Source: Chara braunii (taxonomy: Eukaryota; Streptophyta; Charophyceae; Charales; Characeae). Taken from it: DNA of 20,011 nucleotides. Positions 18,374 to 20,011 of the stretch are shown in pieces; position 1 is the stretch's first letter; each line of letters begins with the position of its first letter. The notes beneath the pieces are model-generated. The model searched no databases, was not told the origin of the DNA, and saw only the letters and a list, made by a program, of their open reading frames with translations. The DNA lies in the NCBI GenBank assembly GCA_003427395.1, contig BFEA01000138.1, positions 1,940,578 to 1,960,588 of the forward strand. The letters run 5' to 3'. The translations under genes were made by a program, and so were the position numbers.

Positions 18374-18568
18374 GTCATAATCAAATCACACGTCCTGATC
18401 CTAGTGTCTTGTCCATTCTGCAGAGCATCAGTTCAGTTCCTTTTCCACTGCCTTATCTTTCTGATACCCAGCAAGCGGTGGCCTTTTGTTTTCGACACTG
18501 GTTTTTGTTTCTTCTTTAGTGAGAAGTGCACTTCCTAAAAGTATGTGTCTTTTGTGGGCCTGCAACAG

Positions 18569-18964
18569 GAAATTGAAAAGTGTGCCGGGAAAAGCCTCGA
18601 GATGATGGCCGCACCTCACGTGCAGAATCAGCCCGTCTCCACTCCTTACGCACAGCAGCAGCAACAGCAGCAAGGATTACCGATGTTGGCTCAGCAATTT
18701 CAGCCCTTGCGGTATAGAACGCACGACTTTGGAATTGGGTGTGAAGTTCTCCTTCCGCCTGATAGTTTCCTCTGCCTGCGGCTGCCATTTATATACTCTG
18801 TGGGTGCTGCAAACGACATCCAGAGACCACTAATGTACTGGCCTGAAAAACCTGAGGTATCTGGGAGGGTAGTTGCAGGCACGGTGTTGTATGTTGCAGG
18901 AGGAAGGCGGTCAGGAGAAAACGGAGTTGTTGAAGGGGCTGTAAAAGGCGGGGGGGGGAGTTGA
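18569..18964 (+). CDS. SMG8: SMG8, last coding exon (C-terminus and stop)
   Basis: The exon follows TGCAACAG and reads 131 codons to TGA at 18962-18964. After a Gln-rich start (CAG/CAA run at 18651-18672) comes FGIGCEVLLPPDSFLCLRLPFIYSV. This matches the conserved FSLGCxVxLPPxSFLxLRLPFVYG block near the C-terminus of plant SMG8. SGRVVAGTVLYV then precedes a Gly-rich tail encoded by a G run (18951-18958). In animals the C-terminal region of SMG8 is the part that restrains SMG1 kinase. An in-frame stop at 18536-18538 limits how far upstream the exon could reach. AAAAG at 18541 is a possible but poorer acceptor. Confidence 0.9.
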   Translation, partial: EIEKCAGKSLEMMAAPHVQNQPVSTPYAQQQQQQQGLPMLAQQFQPLRYRTHDFGIGCEVLLPPDSFLCLRLPFIYSVGAANDIQRPLMYWPEKPEVSGRVVAGTVLYVAGGRRSGENGVVEGAVKGGGGS

Positions 18965-19937
18965 GGAGCAGTGCCAAACGTCTGCATGTCGCTGTTCCAC
19001 GGGACGCGAACGACTCTTCACTGATTAAGTGCCAAGAAGCTAAGGATTGAACTTTCATCCGTTGCCGCCAGGGAAACGTGAGAGCGGAGGTGTTTGATGG
19101 GTTACCCCATACATTTGCCTGCAGGAAACTGTTGTTATTCTCAGAAATTGCGCAGTTGAACCTATACAGTGTATACATCCATCTGCAAAAGTGGCATTCT
19201 TTTCAAGAACTGCAAAGGTGACGGGTGCCGAACGGATAAGTTGTAGGCAATAATTATTTGTTCGTGTGACGAGAGCTTGTGGATGCTTTTGAAGCAAGCA
19301 TATAGAGAATCCTGATCCTTCGTTCTTGTGGCGAGCTTGTGGATGCTCGTGAAGCAAGTATATAGAGAATCCTGGCCGGAAAACAAGGGCACGAGGTGTA
19401 GCAGACAGGGACCTTGCCCGTGCCCTGCAGCAGGTGTGGGACTTGCTGGTGACCAAACTGGAGGGGGAAGGGAACATGCTGGTGCCCTGCGACAGGCATG
19501 GAGCATGCTGGTACCCTGCACAGAGGGCATGGAACTTGGTGGTTCCTGCAGCAGCTTATCTCGAGTTTCGGTTTACTGCTGTGGATCTGAAGATGCTGTG
19601 AATGGGAAACTGGGAGCAAATCCATGACAGTATGCTACAGAAATTTCAGTAGGAGTCACGGCAGCGCGACAAACAGAGTTAAAAGAGAGGATGGGGTGTC
19701 AACAGAGAGTTGAAACAGAGCAACAACAGCGCATCTGTGCGAAATTGAACCAGAGGGGCTAGTCACATCTCAGCAAAAGTTGAAAGAGAGGATGGCAGCA
19801 ATGAGTTTCAGCACAAATCAGACAGCATAGCTACAAAGTCTCTACAATAGCACAATTGCTATTAGGTTGCCTGTAGCAATATGATCAAGAAGAAAAGAAG
19901 GGATGTCATGTGCATGGACAAGATCCGTCAAGGTGAG
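18965..19937 (+). other. Probable SMG8 3' UTR and downstream flank
   Basis: No further gene is seen. Short frames on both strands show no domain. I find no clear AATAAA signal, so the transcript end cannot be placed. The segment includes the duplication at 19261-19374 and a loose repeat of CATGCTGGT.CCCTGC phrases at 19438-19550. Confidence 0.45.
19261..19374 (+). repeat. Tandem duplication, period 60 bp
   Basis: The segment at 19261-19314 recurs at 19321-19374. Both contain GAGCTTGTGGATGCT, GAAGCAAG.ATATAGAG and AATCCTG. It lies downstream of the SMG8 stop, probably in the 3' UTR. Confidence 0.85.
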
Positions 19938-20011
19938 AAAACAAACAAACAAACAAAACCAAGCCAAACCCAACCAAATCAACCCAACCCAACCCCAACC
20001 CAACCCGACCC
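19938..20011. repeat. AAAC to AACCC simple repeat
   Basis: (AAAC)n at 19941-19960 grades into CCAAACC and then AACCC units up to the window edge. AACCC is close to, but not the same as, the plant telomere unit CCCTAAA, so this is a microsatellite and not a telomere. Confidence 0.8.

Larger units (their letters stand above)
12711..18568 (+). other. SMG8 long intron (5,858 bp) filled with repeats
   Basis: The donor is GTGAGA and the acceptor is TGCAACAG at 18561-18568, both phase 0. The assignment rests on the exon before it (VTPP..VEF) and the exon after it (GxGCEVLLPPDSF..LRLPFIY) being neighbours in the family. The intron holds five inverted-repeat structures, several direct duplications and homopolymer tracts, annotated separately. 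No other gene is convincing on either strand. Confidence 0.8.

Noticed and set aside
19938-20011. Telomere
   Set aside because: The units are AAAC and AACCC, not a regular CCCTAAA array, and the window edge is arbitrary.
1-20011. CRISPR array or bacterial operon
   Set aside because: No regularly spaced identical repeats with unique spacers and no bacterial gene arrangement. The gene is spliced and eukaryotic.

Overview
The window is eukaryotic nuclear DNA, most likely from the green plant lineage. It carries one recognisable protein-coding gene, the 3' part of SMG8, a subunit of the SMG1 kinase complex in nonsense-mediated mRNA decay. This is read on the + strand as three segments: 8429-11742, 12657-12710 and 18569-18964. 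The protein resembles the plant form of SMG8. Together with the very long, repeat-filled intron and the variety of non-coding repeats, this suggests a large streptophyte genome. A charophyte alga such as Chara is my best guess, but that is inference and not shown directly. The conserved N-terminal G-like domain exons of SMG8 were not found and probably lie upstream of the window.

Positions 1-8428 hold no convincing gene. They are a patchwork of repeats: GC-rich low-complexity blocks, three copies of an approximately 1-kb dispersed repeat, and a tRNA-derived SINE (3216-3872) inserted in the arm of an AT-rich foldback. There is also an AT-rich block (5730-7060) and a 135-bp foldback element with a partial tandem duplication beside it (7866-8266). 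The AT-rich block contains a perfect 38-bp Nextera mate-pair junction adapter (6556-6593). That is a laboratory sequence, so contiguity across the point is doubtful.

Positions 8429-18964 are the SMG8 gene. One long, uninterrupted coding exon is followed by a 914-bp intron, a 54-bp exon, a 5,858-bp intron and the last coding exon. The long intron holds at least five separate inverted-repeat structures (13263-13376, 14382-14503, 14827-14874, 17005-17147, 17724-17913) and several direct duplications.

Positions 18965-20011 are 3' flank or UTR with a 60-bp-period duplication and a terminal AAAC/AACCC simple repeat. I see no new multi-gene system. The unusual content is the density and nesting of foldback and retroposed elements around an NMD-factor gene, plus the assembly artefact.
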